Source of the DNA: CALGFI01 sp963786805
Lineage (GTDB): Bacteria > Actinomycetota > UBA4738 > HRBIN12
Length of the DNA: 64,000 bases
NCBI GenBank assembly: GCA_963786805.1
Contig: CAWBAK010000003.1
Span: 186,001 to 250,000 of the forward strand
Reading direction: 5' to 3'
Below the pieces are notes generated by a model, which worked only from the letters and a program-made list of their open reading frames with translations, ran no database searches and was not told where the DNA came from. The number at the start of each line of letters is the position of its first letter. The first letter of the stretch is position 1. The position numbers and the translations under genes are program-made. Shown piece by piece: positions 1 through 8,961 of the stretch.

Positions 1-1
1 C

Positions 2-187
2 GCCTTCGTGTACCTCCGCCTCATCGTGCTGATGTTCATGCAGGAACCGGAGGGCGAGGACGAGACGGACGAGTCGGTCCTCCCGCGCGTCGTCGTCGCC
101 ATCCCGGCGATCTCGGTGCTCGTGTTCGGCGTGTTCCCCAGCCTCCTGTTGGGGTTCCTGGACCGGGCGGCGGTGCTCCGATGGTGA
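2..187 (+). CDS. nuoN: NADH-quinone oxidoreductase subunit N, C-terminal fragment (upstream nuo cluster)
   Basis: The reading frame is open from the window edge and stops at TGA 185-187. It encodes about 61 residues with YLRLIVLMFMQEPEG followed by an acidic linker and a final hydrophobic segment ending LLLGFLDRAAVLRW. NuoN proteins of actinobacteria carry this kind of ending, with a Y/VR-I-V-MF-EP motif before the last membrane helix. NuoN is a proton-pumping antiporter-like membrane subunit of respiratory complex I. A second, complete nuoN lies at 8962-10428, so this fragment belongs to a separate nuo cluster to the left. The family call rests on only 60 residues; an Mrp-type antiporter end is less likely. 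Confidence 0.75.
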   Translation, partial: AFVYLRLIVLMFMQEPEGEDETDESVLPRVVVAIPAISVLVFGVFPSLLLGFLDRAAVLRW

Positions 188-239
188 GCGCGACGGACGC
201 GATGGTCTGCACGAGGCGGACCCGGGTAGGGTCGGACCG

Positions 240-1247
240 ATGAGCCGCCGCGTCATCCCCGGCCTGGAGGCACCCGACCCGGTCCTGGAGAGCGAGGTGC
301 GGGGTCGCCTCGACGAGGTCGAGGCCGCCCTGGAGAAGGCCGTTCGCGCCGATTCGGACCTGCTTGCCCAGACGGCCTCCTACCTGCTGAAGGCCGGCGG
401 CAAGCGCTTCCGCCCCATGCTGGTGCTGCTCGCGGGCTACTTCGGCGACCCGAGGGACCCACGGCTGGTCCCGGGCTCGGTCTCGATCGAGCTCGTCCAC
501 CAGGCGACGCTGTACCACGACGACGTGATCGACGAGGCCGACGCTCGTCACGGGGTGCAGGCGGCGAACGTCCGGTGGACCAACACGGTCGCGATCTTGA
601 CCGGTGACTACCTGTTCGCCCGCGCCTCGGAGATCTCGACCGACCTCGGAACCGACATCTGCGCGTTGCTCGCCCGGACGATCGCCACGCTCTGTGACGG
701 GCAGATCCGCGAGGTCGAGGCCGCGGGAAGGCTCGACCAGACCGAAGGCGCCTACATGGAGATCATCCGGCGCAAGACCGGGACGCTGATCGCCACGTCG
801 TGCAGGCTCGGTGGGATGCTCTCGGACGCGCCCGTGGACTCGCTGGACGTGCTCGAGGAGTTCGGCGAGGCGCTCGGCCTGGCGTTCCAGCTCTCCGACG
901 ACATCATGGATCTCATCGCCAGCGAGCGGGAGCTGGGGAAAGAGCCCGGCCAGGACCTTCGCGAGGGCGTCTTCACCCTTCCGGTCCTGCACGCCCTCGG
1001 CAGCGGTGCCCACGGGGACGAGCTGCGGGAGCTCTTGTCCTCAGGGCGGGCGGAGGAGGCCGGTCTCCCGAGGGCGCTCGAGATCGTCCGGTCGCCGGAG
1101 AACCTGGCGCACTCCCGCGCGGCGGTCGTCGCCGAGGTCGACCGAGCCCGCGAGCTGGCCGGCAGGCTGCCCGACGGGACCGCGAGGACCGCGCTCGTCC
1201 AGCTCGCCGAGTACCTTGCCGCTCGATGCGGAGCACGGCAGCGATGA
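240..1247 (+). CDS. Long-chain polyprenyl diphosphate synthase
   Basis: A 335-residue all-helical trans-isoprenyl diphosphate synthase. It would condense isopentenyl diphosphate onto an allylic primer to build the long isoprenoid tail, here probably of menaquinone. Visible motifs are GGKRFRPML near residue 55, the first Asp-rich motif in YHDDVIDEAD (DDxxD), and the second, DDIMD, near residue 220. Length is normal for the heptaprenyl/octaprenyl synthase family. The ATG at 240 is the natural start, 52 bases after nuoN. Lying between two nuo clusters fits a role in making the quinone that complex I reduces; this link is inferred. Product chain length cannot be read from the sequence. Confidence 0.9.
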   Translation: MSRRVIPGLEAPDPVLESEVRGRLDEVEAALEKAVRADSDLLAQTASYLLKAGGKRFRPMLVLLAGYFGDPRDPRLVPGSVSIELVHQATLYHDDVIDEADARHGVQAANVRWTNTVAILTGDYLFARASEISTDLGTDICALLARTIATLCDGQIREVEAAGRLDQTEGAYMEIIRRKTGTLIATSCRLGGMLSDAPVDSLDVLEEFGEALGLAFQLSDDIMDLIASERELGKEPGQDLREGVFTLPVLHALGSGAHGDELRELLSSGRAEEAGLPRALEIVRSPENLAHSRAAVVAEVDRARELAGRLPDGTARTALVQLAEYLAARCGARQR

Positions 1248-1329
1248 AGGAGATGTCGGTGCGGAACCAGGCACGGTGGGGGAACCCAGGTTGCTAGAAT
1301 CCGGCCTGCTCGGGAAAACTTTCACAAGC

Positions 1330-1692
1330 GTGGATTACTACGAGTCCTACGGGGTCGTCCTCGCGGTCCTGGTTGCCGGCGTCGGTCTGGTCGCGGTGGC
1401 CTTCGGAACCGCACGGTTGATCGCACCCCGGCGGCCGCTGCCCGAGAAGCTCCTCACGTACGAGTGCGGGATCGACCCGGTCGGCGAGGGCTGGTCGCAG
1501 AGCCAGATCCGGTACTACATCTACGGCTTCCTGTTCGTGATCTTCGACGTCGAAGCCGTCTTCCTCTTCCCGTGGGCCGGGATCTTCGAGGGCCTCGGCT
1601 ACCAAGCCGTGGTCGAGATGGCCATCTTCATCGGGATCCTCGCCGTCGGCCTCCTCTACGCCTGGCGCAAGGGGGTTCTTCGTTGGGCCTGA
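1330..1692 (+). CDS. nuoA: NADH-quinone oxidoreductase subunit A
   Basis: A small three-helix membrane subunit of complex I, located beside the quinone channel. From GTG 1330 it is 120 residues, the normal NuoA length, opening VDYYESYG then the first membrane helix. Diagnostic stretches are LTYECGIDPVG, QIRYYIYGFLFVIFDVEAVFLFPWA and a final helix ending AWRKGVLRWA. The conserved ECG loop and FDVE acidic motif are present. GTG 1276 and TTG 1291 are in-frame upstream alternatives; 1330 was preferred because it puts the start just before the first helix, but no strong ribosome-binding site marks it. It opens the second nuo cluster and overlaps nuoB by 10 bases. Confidence 0.9.
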   Translation: MDYYESYGVVLAVLVAGVGLVAVAFGTARLIAPRRPLPEKLLTYECGIDPVGEGWSQSQIRYYIYGFLFVIFDVEAVFLFPWAGIFEGLGYQAVVEMAIFIGILAVGLLYAWRKGVLRWA

Positions 1693-2195
1693 TCACCGAG
1701 AAGACCCCGCTCGCGCAGCTCCAGCCGGTCAAGTTCTTGCTCAACTGGGGCCGCAGGTACTCGCTGTGGGTGTTCAACTTCGGGCTGGCGTGCTGCTCGA
1801 TCGAGTTCATCGCGGCCTCGACGTCCAAGCACGACTTCATCCGCTTCGGGGTGATCCCCTTCGCGCACGGGCCGCGGCAGGCGGACCTCATCGTGATCGC
1901 CGGTACGCCCACGGACAAGATGGCGCCGGTCATCAAGCGGCTGTACGACCAGATGCCCGAGCCCAAGTACGTGATCTCGATGGGATCCTGCGCGAACTGC
2001 GGCGGACCGTACTGGGACTCGTACTCGGTGCTGAAGGGTATCGACCAGATCCTCCCGGTCGACGTGTACGTGCCGGGATGTCCGCCTCGGCCGGAGGCCC
2101 TCCTCGAGGGCATCATCCGGCTGCAGGAGAAGATCGCCGGCGAAGACATCAGGGAGAAGTGGAGTGGCAAGCTCACCCCCGCTCCCACTTCCTGA
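1683..2195 (+). CDS. nuoB: NADH-quinone oxidoreductase subunit B
   Basis: A 170-residue subunit that holds cluster N2, the last 4Fe-4S centre before quinone. Ligand cysteines are visible: the tandem pair C37-C38 in LACCSIEF, C103 in SMGSCANCGG and C133 in VPGCPPRPEAL. The start is inferred as TTG 1683, giving MGLITEKTP; it lies within the end of nuoA. The gene overlaps nuoC by 32 bases. NuoB normally packs against NuoD (49 kDa) to form the quinone site, yet no nuoD follows here. The intact N2 ligands mean this NuoB should still be redox-competent if a NuoD partner comes from elsewhere, such as the upstream cluster. Confidence 0.93.
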   Translation: MGLITEKTPLAQLQPVKFLLNWGRRYSLWVFNFGLACCSIEFIAASTSKHDFIRFGVIPFAHGPRQADLIVIAGTPTDKMAPVIKRLYDQMPEPKYVISMGSCANCGGPYWDSYSVLKGIDQILPVDVYVPGCPPRPEALLEGIIRLQEKIAGEDIREKWSGKLTPAPTS

Positions 2196-2691
2196 CGCCG
2201 AGACGCGCGTGCGCGCGCAGTTCGGCGACGACGTCGTCGCCTTCGAGGACCAGTTCGGGCACGCCGTCGTGACGATCGCCGCCGAGCGGTACCGCGAGCT
2301 CGCGACGTTCCTTCGGGACGAGCCTGCGTTCGCGTGCGATTACTGCGATTTCACGTCGGCCGTCGACTACGGCGAGGACGGTCTGGAGATCGTGACGCAT
2401 CTGTATTCGACGTCCCGCCGTCACAACATCCGGATGAAGGTGCGTCTGCCCGCGGACGCGCTGGTCTGCCAGACGCTCTCGGACATCTTCCCGACCGCCA
2501 ACTGGCACGAGCGCGAGACGATGGAGATGTTCGGCGTCACGTTCGAGGGCCACCCGATGCCCGTGCGGCTCCTGCTCCACGAACCCTTCGAGGGCCACCC
2601 GATGCGCAAGGACTTCGAGCTCATGTCGCGCGTGGTGAAGCCCTGGCCCGGCGAGGCCGAGGGCGAGCTCGCGGAGGACGAGGAGGAGTGA
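2164..2691 (+). CDS. nuoC: NADH-quinone oxidoreductase subunit C
   Basis: A 175-residue 30-kDa-type subunit of the peripheral arm. The family block is visible as SDIFPTANWHERETMEMFGV followed by a hydrophobic/proline-rich loop and a second EGHPMRKDF motif. The start is GTG 2164 with AGGGAGA just upstream; it lies inside nuoB. The protein ends in an acidic tail (EAEGELAEDEEE) and is not fused to NuoD, unlike NuoCD of enterobacteria. The next gene is nuoH rather than nuoD, so the usual C-D-E-F-G block is missing after it. Confidence 0.92.
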   Translation: MASSPPLPLPDAETRVRAQFGDDVVAFEDQFGHAVVTIAAERYRELATFLRDEPAFACDYCDFTSAVDYGEDGLEIVTHLYSTSRRHNIRMKVRLPADALVCQTLSDIFPTANWHERETMEMFGVTFEGHPMPVRLLLHEPFEGHPMRKDFELMSRVVKPWPGEAEGELAEDEEE

Positions 2692-3695
2692 TCGCCCAGG
2701 CCGGCGTGAGCTTCGTCGACCAGTGGTTCGGCAACTACTGGCTCGTCCTCGTCGTGAAGGCGGGGATCGTCCTGGTGTTCTTCCTCGTGGCTCCACTCGG
2801 GATCGGCTACATGGAGCACAAGGTCCTCGCGCACATGCAGGCCCGGCTCGGACCGATGTACGCCGGCGGCTTCCACGGGTGGGCGCAGCTGATGGCCGAC
2901 GGCGTGAAGTTCATCCAGAAGGAGGACATCATCCCGGCGGCCGCCGACCGGTGGGTGTTCTCGATCGCGCCGGCGGTTGCGCTCGTGCCCTACATCGCGC
3001 TGTTCGTCGTCGTCCCGTTCTCCGACGAGATCTTCATCCTGAACCTGGACGTCGGGATCTTCTTCGTGCTGGCGATCACGTCGGTCACCGTGATCGGCGT
3101 GCTGATGGCGGGATGGGCGTCGGCGAACAAGTTCTCGTTGATCGGCGCGTTCCGCGCAGCCGCTCAACTGATCTCGTACGAGTTGCCGCTCGTGCTCGCC
3201 GCGGCGGCCGTCGTGATGCAGGCGGGCACGCTCTCGATGATCGGGATCGTCGAGTCACAGGAGCGCTTCTGGTTCGCGCTCACGCAGCCGATCGGGTTCG
3301 GCATCTTCATCGTGGCCGCGCTCGCCGAGCTCTCGCGACCGCCGTTCGACATGCCGGTGGCCGACTCCGAGATCATCTTCGGGGCCCTGACCGAGTACAC
3401 GGGTCTCAAGTTCGCCTTCTTCCTGCTCGCCGAGTACGGCGGGATCGTGGCGCTCTCGGCCGTGGCCTCGGTGCTGTACCTCGGCGGGTACCAGGCGGCC
3501 CCGTTCTTCGAGTTCATCCCCCCACCGCTGTGGATGGCGGCGAAGATCGGCGGCCTGTCGTTCTTCATCATCTGGCTGCGCGCCACGTACCCCCGCCTGC
3601 GGGAGGACCAGCTCCAGCGGGTCTCGTGGCTCACGCTGATCCCGCTCGGCCTGCTGCAGATCATGGTCGTCGGGTTCCTCAAGGTCGCGATCTAG
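2688..3695 (+). CDS. nuoH: NADH-quinone oxidoreductase subunit H
   Basis: A 335-residue polytopic membrane subunit that links the peripheral and membrane arms and forms part of the quinone channel. Family signatures are YMEHKVLAHMQARLGP near the N-terminus, the acidic loop with ELSRPPFDMPVADSE, and the C-terminal IIWLRATYPRLREDQL. About eight hydrophobic helices can be followed. The start is GTG 2688 overlapping the nuoC stop in GTGA, with a GGAGGACGAGGAGG purine run upstream. It directly follows nuoC, which marks the missing nuoD-G genes. Length is slightly short compared with some actinobacterial NuoH proteins, which can carry C-terminal extensions. Confidence 0.94.
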   Translation: MIAQAGVSFVDQWFGNYWLVLVVKAGIVLVFFLVAPLGIGYMEHKVLAHMQARLGPMYAGGFHGWAQLMADGVKFIQKEDIIPAAADRWVFSIAPAVALVPYIALFVVVPFSDEIFILNLDVGIFFVLAITSVTVIGVLMAGWASANKFSLIGAFRAAAQLISYELPLVLAAAAVVMQAGTLSMIGIVESQERFWFALTQPIGFGIFIVAALAELSRPPFDMPVADSEIIFGALTEYTGLKFAFFLLAEYGGIVALSAVASVLYLGGYQAAPFFEFIPPPLWMAAKIGGLSFFIIWLRATYPRLREDQLQRVSWLTLIPLGLLQIMVVGFLKVAI

Positions 3696-3724
3696 GGCGA
3701 AGAGACAGAGACATAGGAGGCCGT

Positions 3725-4612
3725 GTGGCGATCGACGAACGGGACGTGCAGAGATCCGAGGAGGTGCGGGGGACCGGTCTCGGCCTGGTGAAGGGTCTCG
3801 CGGTCACCCTCAAGCACGCGCTTCGTCCCTCGATCACGCAGCAGTACCCGGAGGAGAAGCCGGACCTCCCACCGCGAACGCGCGGGGTGATCGCCCTCAA
3901 GGAAGCGAACTGCACCGTCTGCTACAAGTGCTCGCGCGAGTGCCCGGACTGGTGCATCTACATCGACGCGCACAAGGAGACGCACGACCCGGCCTCCGGA
4001 GGCAAGGCGCGCTCCGCGAAGATCCTTGACCGGTTCGCGATCGACTACGCGCTCTGCATGTACTGCGGGATCTGCGTCGAGGTCTGTCCGTTCGACGCGC
4101 TCTTCTGGAGCCCCGAGTTCGAGTACTCCACCTATGGGATCGACGAGCTGATCCACGAGAAGGAGAAGCTCGAGGAGTGGACGTACGAGGTTCTGCCACC
4201 GCCCTTCGCCGAGGTGGGGGCGGAGCCGCAGGAGGTTGGGGTGGCTGCGGCCGCCGGGGCAGGTTCTCCGGGCTCCGGTTCGGCGGCGGCGTCTTCGGGT
4301 GGCGGCGTCCGTACCGCCTCACAGTCGCCCTCCGCCCCTGCCCCGGCGGCCGCTCCCGTGACACCTGCCGCCGAGGCCGCTCCGGCCGCAGCCGAGGCCG
4401 CTCCACCTGCCGCGGCCGCTCCGGCCGCAACCGAGACCGCGCCGGCGGCCGAGGCGGCACCGGCGGCGCCGGCGGCGCATGTGGAGCCGGATCAGGAGAC
4501 GTTCGAGCGGGTGTTGGCGGAGCAGTTGGCGCAGGGGAAGGACCGGCGGGTGGCGGAGGGGTCGGCGAAGCGGGCGGCGATCATCGCGGCGCGACAGAAG
4601 GCGGGGGCGTAG
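3725..4612 (+). CDS. nuoI: NADH-quinone oxidoreductase subunit I with long Ala/Pro-rich tail
   Basis: A 295-residue protein. Residues 1-160 form a NuoI ferredoxin domain with two 4Fe-4S motifs: C63-x2-C66-x2-C69-x3-C73 and C111-x2-C114-x2-C117-x3-C121. These carry clusters N6a/N6b toward N2. The start is GTG 3725, just after TAGGAGG. Residues 161 to about 252 are a low-complexity Ala/Pro/Glu linker, and the last 40 residues return to a charged, structured-looking segment (FERVLAEQLAQGKDRRVAEG then AAIIAARQKAGA). Typical NuoI is about 160-210 residues, so the tail is unusual. It stays in frame to the stop and codon use is consistent, so it looks genuine. Its function is unknown; tethering or protein contact is only a guess. 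Confidence 0.9.
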   Translation: MAIDERDVQRSEEVRGTGLGLVKGLAVTLKHALRPSITQQYPEEKPDLPPRTRGVIALKEANCTVCYKCSRECPDWCIYIDAHKETHDPASGGKARSAKILDRFAIDYALCMYCGICVEVCPFDALFWSPEFEYSTYGIDELIHEKEKLEEWTYEVLPPPFAEVGAEPQEVGVAAAAGAGSPGSGSAAASSGGGVRTASQSPSAPAPAAAPVTPAAEAAPAAAEAAPPAAAAPAATETAPAAEAAPAAPAAHVEPDQETFERVLAEQLAQGKDRRVAEGSAKRAAIIAARQKAGA

Positions 4613-4615
4613 CGC

Positions 4616-5116
4616 GTGACGGGGAACGAGTACGCGTTCGTGGTGCTCGCGGTGGTGGGGACCGTGGCGGCCATCCGGCTGGTCACGGCGGCCAACGTGG
4701 TGCACGCCGCGCTGTACCTGGTGATCACGCTGTCGATGGTGGCCGCCGCATACCTGCTGCTCGCGGCCGAGTTCATCGCGTGGGTGCAGATCCTGATCTA
4801 CGTCGGCGCGATCGTGATCTTGTTCCTGTTCGGCCTCATGCTGACGAAGGCACCGATCGGACGTGAGGTCCTCGACAACCAGAGCCGCGGTGTCGCGGTC
4901 GTCGTCGCGGTCGCGATCTTGGCCGGTCTCGTGTTCCTGATCCAAGACGCGTACTCGTGGGACGCGGCCAAGATCGATCCCGTCCCGGCGAGCGCGGCCG
5001 CCGTCGGACAGTCGATCTTCAGCACGTACGTCCTGCCCTTCGAGGTCGTCTCGTTCCTCCTGCTCGCCGCGCTGATCGGAGCGATCGTCCTGTCGCGGAA
5101 GGACGATCGGACGTGA
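4616..5116 (+). CDS. nuoJ: NADH-quinone oxidoreductase subunit J
   Basis: A 166-residue membrane subunit with about five hydrophobic helices. The conserved block AEFIAWVQILIYVGAIVILF (third helix, with its pi-bulge region) is clear near residues 57-76, followed by LFGLMLTKAPIG. The start is GTG 4616, three bases after the nuoI stop. NuoJ lies between the NuoH/NuoA interface and NuoK, and takes part in coupling redox chemistry to proton pumping. The end overlaps nuoK in GTGA, indicating translational coupling. Confidence 0.92.
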   Translation: MTGNEYAFVVLAVVGTVAAIRLVTAANVVHAALYLVITLSMVAAAYLLLAAEFIAWVQILIYVGAIVILFLFGLMLTKAPIGREVLDNQSRGVAVVVAVAILAGLVFLIQDAYSWDAAKIDPVPASAAAVGQSIFSTYVLPFEVVSFLLLAALIGAIVLSRKDDRT

Positions 5117-5415
5117 TCCGCCTTCCCCTCGTCCTGTTCTTCTCGGCCGTGCTCTTCTCGGCCGGTGTCTACGGGGTTCTCGCGCGACGGAACGCCGTGC
5201 TCGTCCTGATGTCGATCGAGCTGATGTTGAACGCGGTCACCCTCAACCTGATCGCGTTCAGCCAGATGCTCGGCGACCTCGCGGGTCAGGTGTTCGGGTT
5301 GTTCGTGATCGCGGTGGCCGCCGCCGAGGTCGGGATCGGGCTCGCCATCGTGATCTTGATCTACCGCAACCGGGAGACGATCAACGTCGACGAGGTGAAC
5401 CTCCTCAAGTGGTAG
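5113..5415 (+). CDS. nuoK: NADH-quinone oxidoreductase subunit K
   Basis: A 100-residue three-helix subunit, the usual NuoK length. It carries the two buried glutamates needed for proton transfer, one in LMSIELMLNAVTLNL and one in AAAEVGIGLAIVILIYR. The start is GTG 5113, overlapping the nuoJ stop by four bases. It overlaps the nuoL start by seven bases. MrpC antiporter subunits are related, but the neighbourhood makes NuoK the only sensible call. Confidence 0.94.
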   Translation: MIRLPLVLFFSAVLFSAGVYGVLARRNAVLVLMSIELMLNAVTLNLIAFSQMLGDLAGQVFGLFVIAVAAAEVGIGLAIVILIYRNRETINVDEVNLLKW

Positions 5416-7377
5416 CCGCCGAGGCCGTGTCGGACGCGAACTGGTTCGTCCAGCACGCCTGGATCGTGGTGCTGCTGCCGTTCGTGTCGGCCGCCCTCAC
5501 GCTGTTCGTCGGCAAGCGGACCCCGGGCAAGGGGTCCGTCTACGGCATCCTCGCGGTCGGGGCGGGTCTCGTGATGTCCCTCGGTGTGCTCTGGCAGTTC
5601 GTGTCGCACGGCGGGGGCGCCTTCGAGAGCTCCACCCTGTGGTTCCAGGTCGGTGAGCTCCGCGTCGAGGCTGGCCAGCTGGTCGACGGCCTCACCGCGG
5701 TGATGCTCGTGGTCGTCACCTCGATCTCGCTGGCCGTGCACGTGTACTCGGTGGGCTACATGCACGGCGACCAGCGGTACACGTGGTTCTACGTCGTCCT
5801 TTCCCTGTTCACCGGGGCGATGTTGAACGTCGTCATCGCGAACAACCTGATCCAGCTGCTCGTCGGGTGGGAGGTCATGGGCGTGTGCTCCTACCTGTTG
5901 ATCGGGCACTGGTGGGAGGAGAAGGAGAACTCGAACGCCGCGATCAAGGCGTTCCTGACCACGCGCGTCGGCGATATCCCGTTCCTGTTCGGGATCTTCG
6001 CCCTCATGTTCGCGACCGGGTTCGAGACGGCGAACATCGGCGAGATCTCCGAGCTGATCGCCGGCGACGGCGCCTCGAGTGGTCTGGTCGCGGCGGCCGC
6101 GCTCCTGCTGTTCGGGGGCACGATCGGCAAGTCCGCGCAGTTCCCGCTCCAGGTGTGGCTCCCCGACGCGATGGCGGGTCCGACGCCGGTCTCGGCATTG
6201 ATCCACGCGGCGACGATGGTCGCGGCCGGTGTCTACCTGGTCGGGCGGATGTTCGAGGTGTTCGTGCACGCGGACGCGTTCGTCCTGCAGATCGTCTCGA
6301 TCATCGCGGGCATCACGATGGTGATGGCGGCGCTCCTGGCGTTCGTGCAGGACGACATCAAGCGGGTGCTGGCGTTCTCGACGATCTCACAGCTCGCCTA
6401 CATGATCGCGGGGCTGTCGATGGGACCCGAAGGCCTGACGGCCGGTTTCTTCCACCTGTGGACGCACGCCTTCTTCAAGGCGCTGCTCTTCCTGGGCTCG
6501 GGCGCCGTGATCCACGCCGTCCACTCGAACAACATGAGCGAGATGGGCGGGCTTCGAAAACCGATGGCCGTGACGTTCTGGACGTTCCTGATCGGGTCCG
6601 CCGCGCTGGCCGGGATCCCGCCGCTCGCCGGCTTCTGGTCCAAGGACGAGCTCCTGGCGGTCGCGTCCGACGGGCACCCCGTGCTGTTCGTCACGCTGCT
6701 GGTCACCGCCGTGATGACCGCGTTCTACATGACGCGGTGCGTGCTCCTGACGTTCTTCGGTGACTATCGCGGCCACGGGCATCCGCACGAGGCGCCGCTG
6801 TCGATGCGCGGACCGCTCGTGGCGCTCGCCGCCGCGGCGATCGTGGTCGGGTTCCTCGGCGCGCCGCAGCTGGGTGCGCCGTTCGCCGACTGGGTCTACT
6901 TCGAGCATCCACACGTGCCCGAGTTCCTGGCCTGGGTGGCGGCGCTCTCGATCGGCGCGGCGGCCCTGGGCATCGCGGTCGGGTGGGTGGCGTACGGGAG
7001 GCGAGCGCGAGCGCGACCCCGTGCTCCAGCTCGGCCCGGTGACGACGCTCCTGCAGAACCGCTACTACATGGACGAGTTCTACATGCGCGGGATCGTCCT
7101 GCCCGTCCGCGACCGACTCTCGGCCGCCGTCTACTGGACCAACCAGCACGTCCTCGACGGCGCCGTCAACGGGGCGGCATCGCTCGCCCGCGTGCTCGGG
7201 CAGGGGGCCGTCTGGTTCGACCGGAACGTGATCGACGGAGCCGTCCACGGCATCGCCGGCATCGCCGGCTTCACGGGCGGCCTCTTGCGCTACATCCAAT
7301 CCGGCAACGTCCAGCGCTACGCCGCGTTCCTGTTCACCGGCGTGGTGATCCTGGCCATCATCTTCACGAGGATCTGA
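5409..7377 (+). CDS. nuoL: NADH-quinone oxidoreductase subunit L, interrupted by a +1 frame break
   Basis: The largest proton-pumping subunit, about 655 residues once the frame is repaired. Key antiporter residues are visible: Glu in VGWEVMGVCSYLLIG, Lys in IGKSAQFPLQVWLPDAMAG, and HAATMVAAGVYL. The first frame runs from GTG 5409 to about 7000 and then loses NuoL character (arginine-rich). From about 7011 the next frame continues with DPVLQLGPV, NRYYMDEFY and a final hydrophobic helix ending IIFTRI at 7377. One extra base in the repetitive GGGAGGCGAGCGCGAGCGCG stretch explains this. The C-terminal piece holds the lateral-helix end and last transmembrane anchor. The break could be a sequencing indel or a real mutation. 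Confidence 0.85.
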
Positions 7378-7391
7378 GAGGGGTAGGACCG

Positions 7392-8936
7392 ATGACCTGG
7401 GAGAACTCGGCGATCACGATCGCGACGCTCCTGCCGGTGGTGGGGGCGCTGGTGATCGCGCTCGTTCCGCGGGACAAGGACACCATGGTCCGCGCCCTCG
7501 GCATCGTCTTCACGGGTGTTGCGCTGGTGATCGCGATCGCGATCGCGGTGGACTTCGACTACTCGGCGGGTCCGGGACTGCAGTTCGAGCTGAACACCGA
7601 GTGGATCCCCGCGATCTCGGCTCGGTACCACGTCGGGATCGACGGCATCAGCCTCCCGCTCTACCTGCTCACGTTCGTGCTCTCGTTCCTGTGCGCCATC
7701 TACACCTGGCGCTTCGTCCCGAGCCCGGGCAAGACGAAGGCCTTCCTCGGGCTCATGCTGCTGCTCGAGACCGGGATGGCGGGCACGTTCATCGCGTTCG
7801 ACCTCATCTTGTTCTTCGTGTTCTGGGAGCTCGTGCTGGTCCCGATGTACTTCCTGATCGGGATCTGGGGGAGCGCGAACCGTGAATACGCGGCGATCAA
7901 GTTCTTCCTCTACACGCTGTTCGGATCGGTCTTCATGCTCCTGGGGTTCCTGGGCATGTTCTTCCGCTCGGACCTGGGCGGCGGCGCGCGGACGTTCGAC
8001 ATCATCGCCCTGCAGGACTACGCCGCCGGCGGGGGCTTTTCGCAGGGGTTCCAGCTCGTGGCGTTCGCGGCGGTGGGGCTGGGGTTCGCCGTCAAGGTGC
8101 CGATGTGGCCGTTCCACACGTGGCTCCCCGACGCGCATACCGAGGCGCCCACGATCGGCTCGGTGCTGCTCGCCGGCGTCATGCTGAAGATGGGCACCTA
8201 CGGGTTCGTCCGGATCGCCCTTCCGATCCTGCCGTACGGCGCCGAGAAGTACGCGCCGTGGATCGGCGCGCTCGCGGCGATCGCGATCGTGTACGCCGCG
8301 CTGGCCTGCCTGGCACAACGGGACCTGAAACGGCTGATCGCGTTCAGCTCGGTCGGCCACATGGGGTTCGTGATGCTCGGCATCGCCACCCTCACGACGA
8401 TCGGGATCAACGCGGCGATCTTCGGGATGGTCGCGCACGGCATCATCACCGGGATGCTCTTCTTCTGCGTGGGGTCGCTCTACGACCGCTACCACACCCG
8501 CGAGATCTCCGAGATCGGCGGCGGCGTGATGCAGAAGCTGCCGTACCTCGGCGGTGTCTTCGCATTCGTGGCGATCGCGTCGCTCGGGCTCCCGGGGCTT
8601 GCCGGATTCTGGGGTGAGGTCCTGGCGTTGCTCTCGGCGTTCAACCCCGCCGGCATCCTGAGCGACCAGACCACGTTGTTCCGGGTCTTCATGGTGGCCG
8701 GGGGGATCGGGACGATCCTGACCGCCGGCTATTTCCTGTGGATGCTCCAACGCGTGAACATGGGCACGGTCCCCGAGAAATGGCAGGCGCAGCCACTTCC
8801 CGACGTCCTGCCCGTGGAGTGGGTCTCGTGGACGCCGCTGCTCGTGGCGACGGTCGCGCTCGGGATCTTCCCCCGCCTGATCTTCGGGGTCACGCAGGAA
8901 CCGGTCGATGCGCTGATGCACCTCTTCGGCGGCTGA
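7392..8936 (+). CDS. nuoM: NADH-quinone oxidoreductase subunit M
   Basis: A 514-residue antiporter-like membrane subunit with about 14 hydrophobic helices. The conserved Glu of helix 5 is in FFVFWELVLVPMYFLIG and the pumping Lys in KVPMWPFHTWLPDAHTEAP. SVLLAGVMLKMGTYG and the broken-helix region are intact. The ATG at 7392 was chosen, 14 bases after the nuoL stop with GAGGGGTAGG upstream. Because nuoL is frame-broken, the nuoL first frame runs through and fuses artefactually with nuoM. All residues needed for proton translocation seem to be kept. Confidence 0.93.
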   Translation: MTWENSAITIATLLPVVGALVIALVPRDKDTMVRALGIVFTGVALVIAIAIAVDFDYSAGPGLQFELNTEWIPAISARYHVGIDGISLPLYLLTFVLSFLCAIYTWRFVPSPGKTKAFLGLMLLLETGMAGTFIAFDLILFFVFWELVLVPMYFLIGIWGSANREYAAIKFFLYTLFGSVFMLLGFLGMFFRSDLGGGARTFDIIALQDYAAGGGFSQGFQLVAFAAVGLGFAVKVPMWPFHTWLPDAHTEAPTIGSVLLAGVMLKMGTYGFVRIALPILPYGAEKYAPWIGALAAIAIVYAALACLAQRDLKRLIAFSSVGHMGFVMLGIATLTTIGINAAIFGMVAHGIITGMLFFCVGSLYDRYHTREISEIGGGVMQKLPYLGGVFAFVAIASLGLPGLAGFWGEVLALLSAFNPAGILSDQTTLFRVFMVAGGIGTILTAGYFLWMLQRVNMGTVPEKWQAQPLPDVLPVEWVSWTPLLVATVALGIFPRLIFGVTQEPVDALMHLFGG

Positions 8937-8961
8937 CGAGGGAGCGGGAGACGGCGCGGCG

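Noticed and set aside
36..1013. A 325-codon minus-strand frame over the polyprenyl synthase
   Set aside because: It lies opposite a complete gene with all catalytic motifs and shows no recognisable domain.
5409..8936. A single 1175-codon nuoL-nuoM fusion
   Set aside because: The middle 120 residues are Arg-rich nonsense, whereas the next frame holds the true NuoL C-terminus up to 7377. The fusion results from the frame break.
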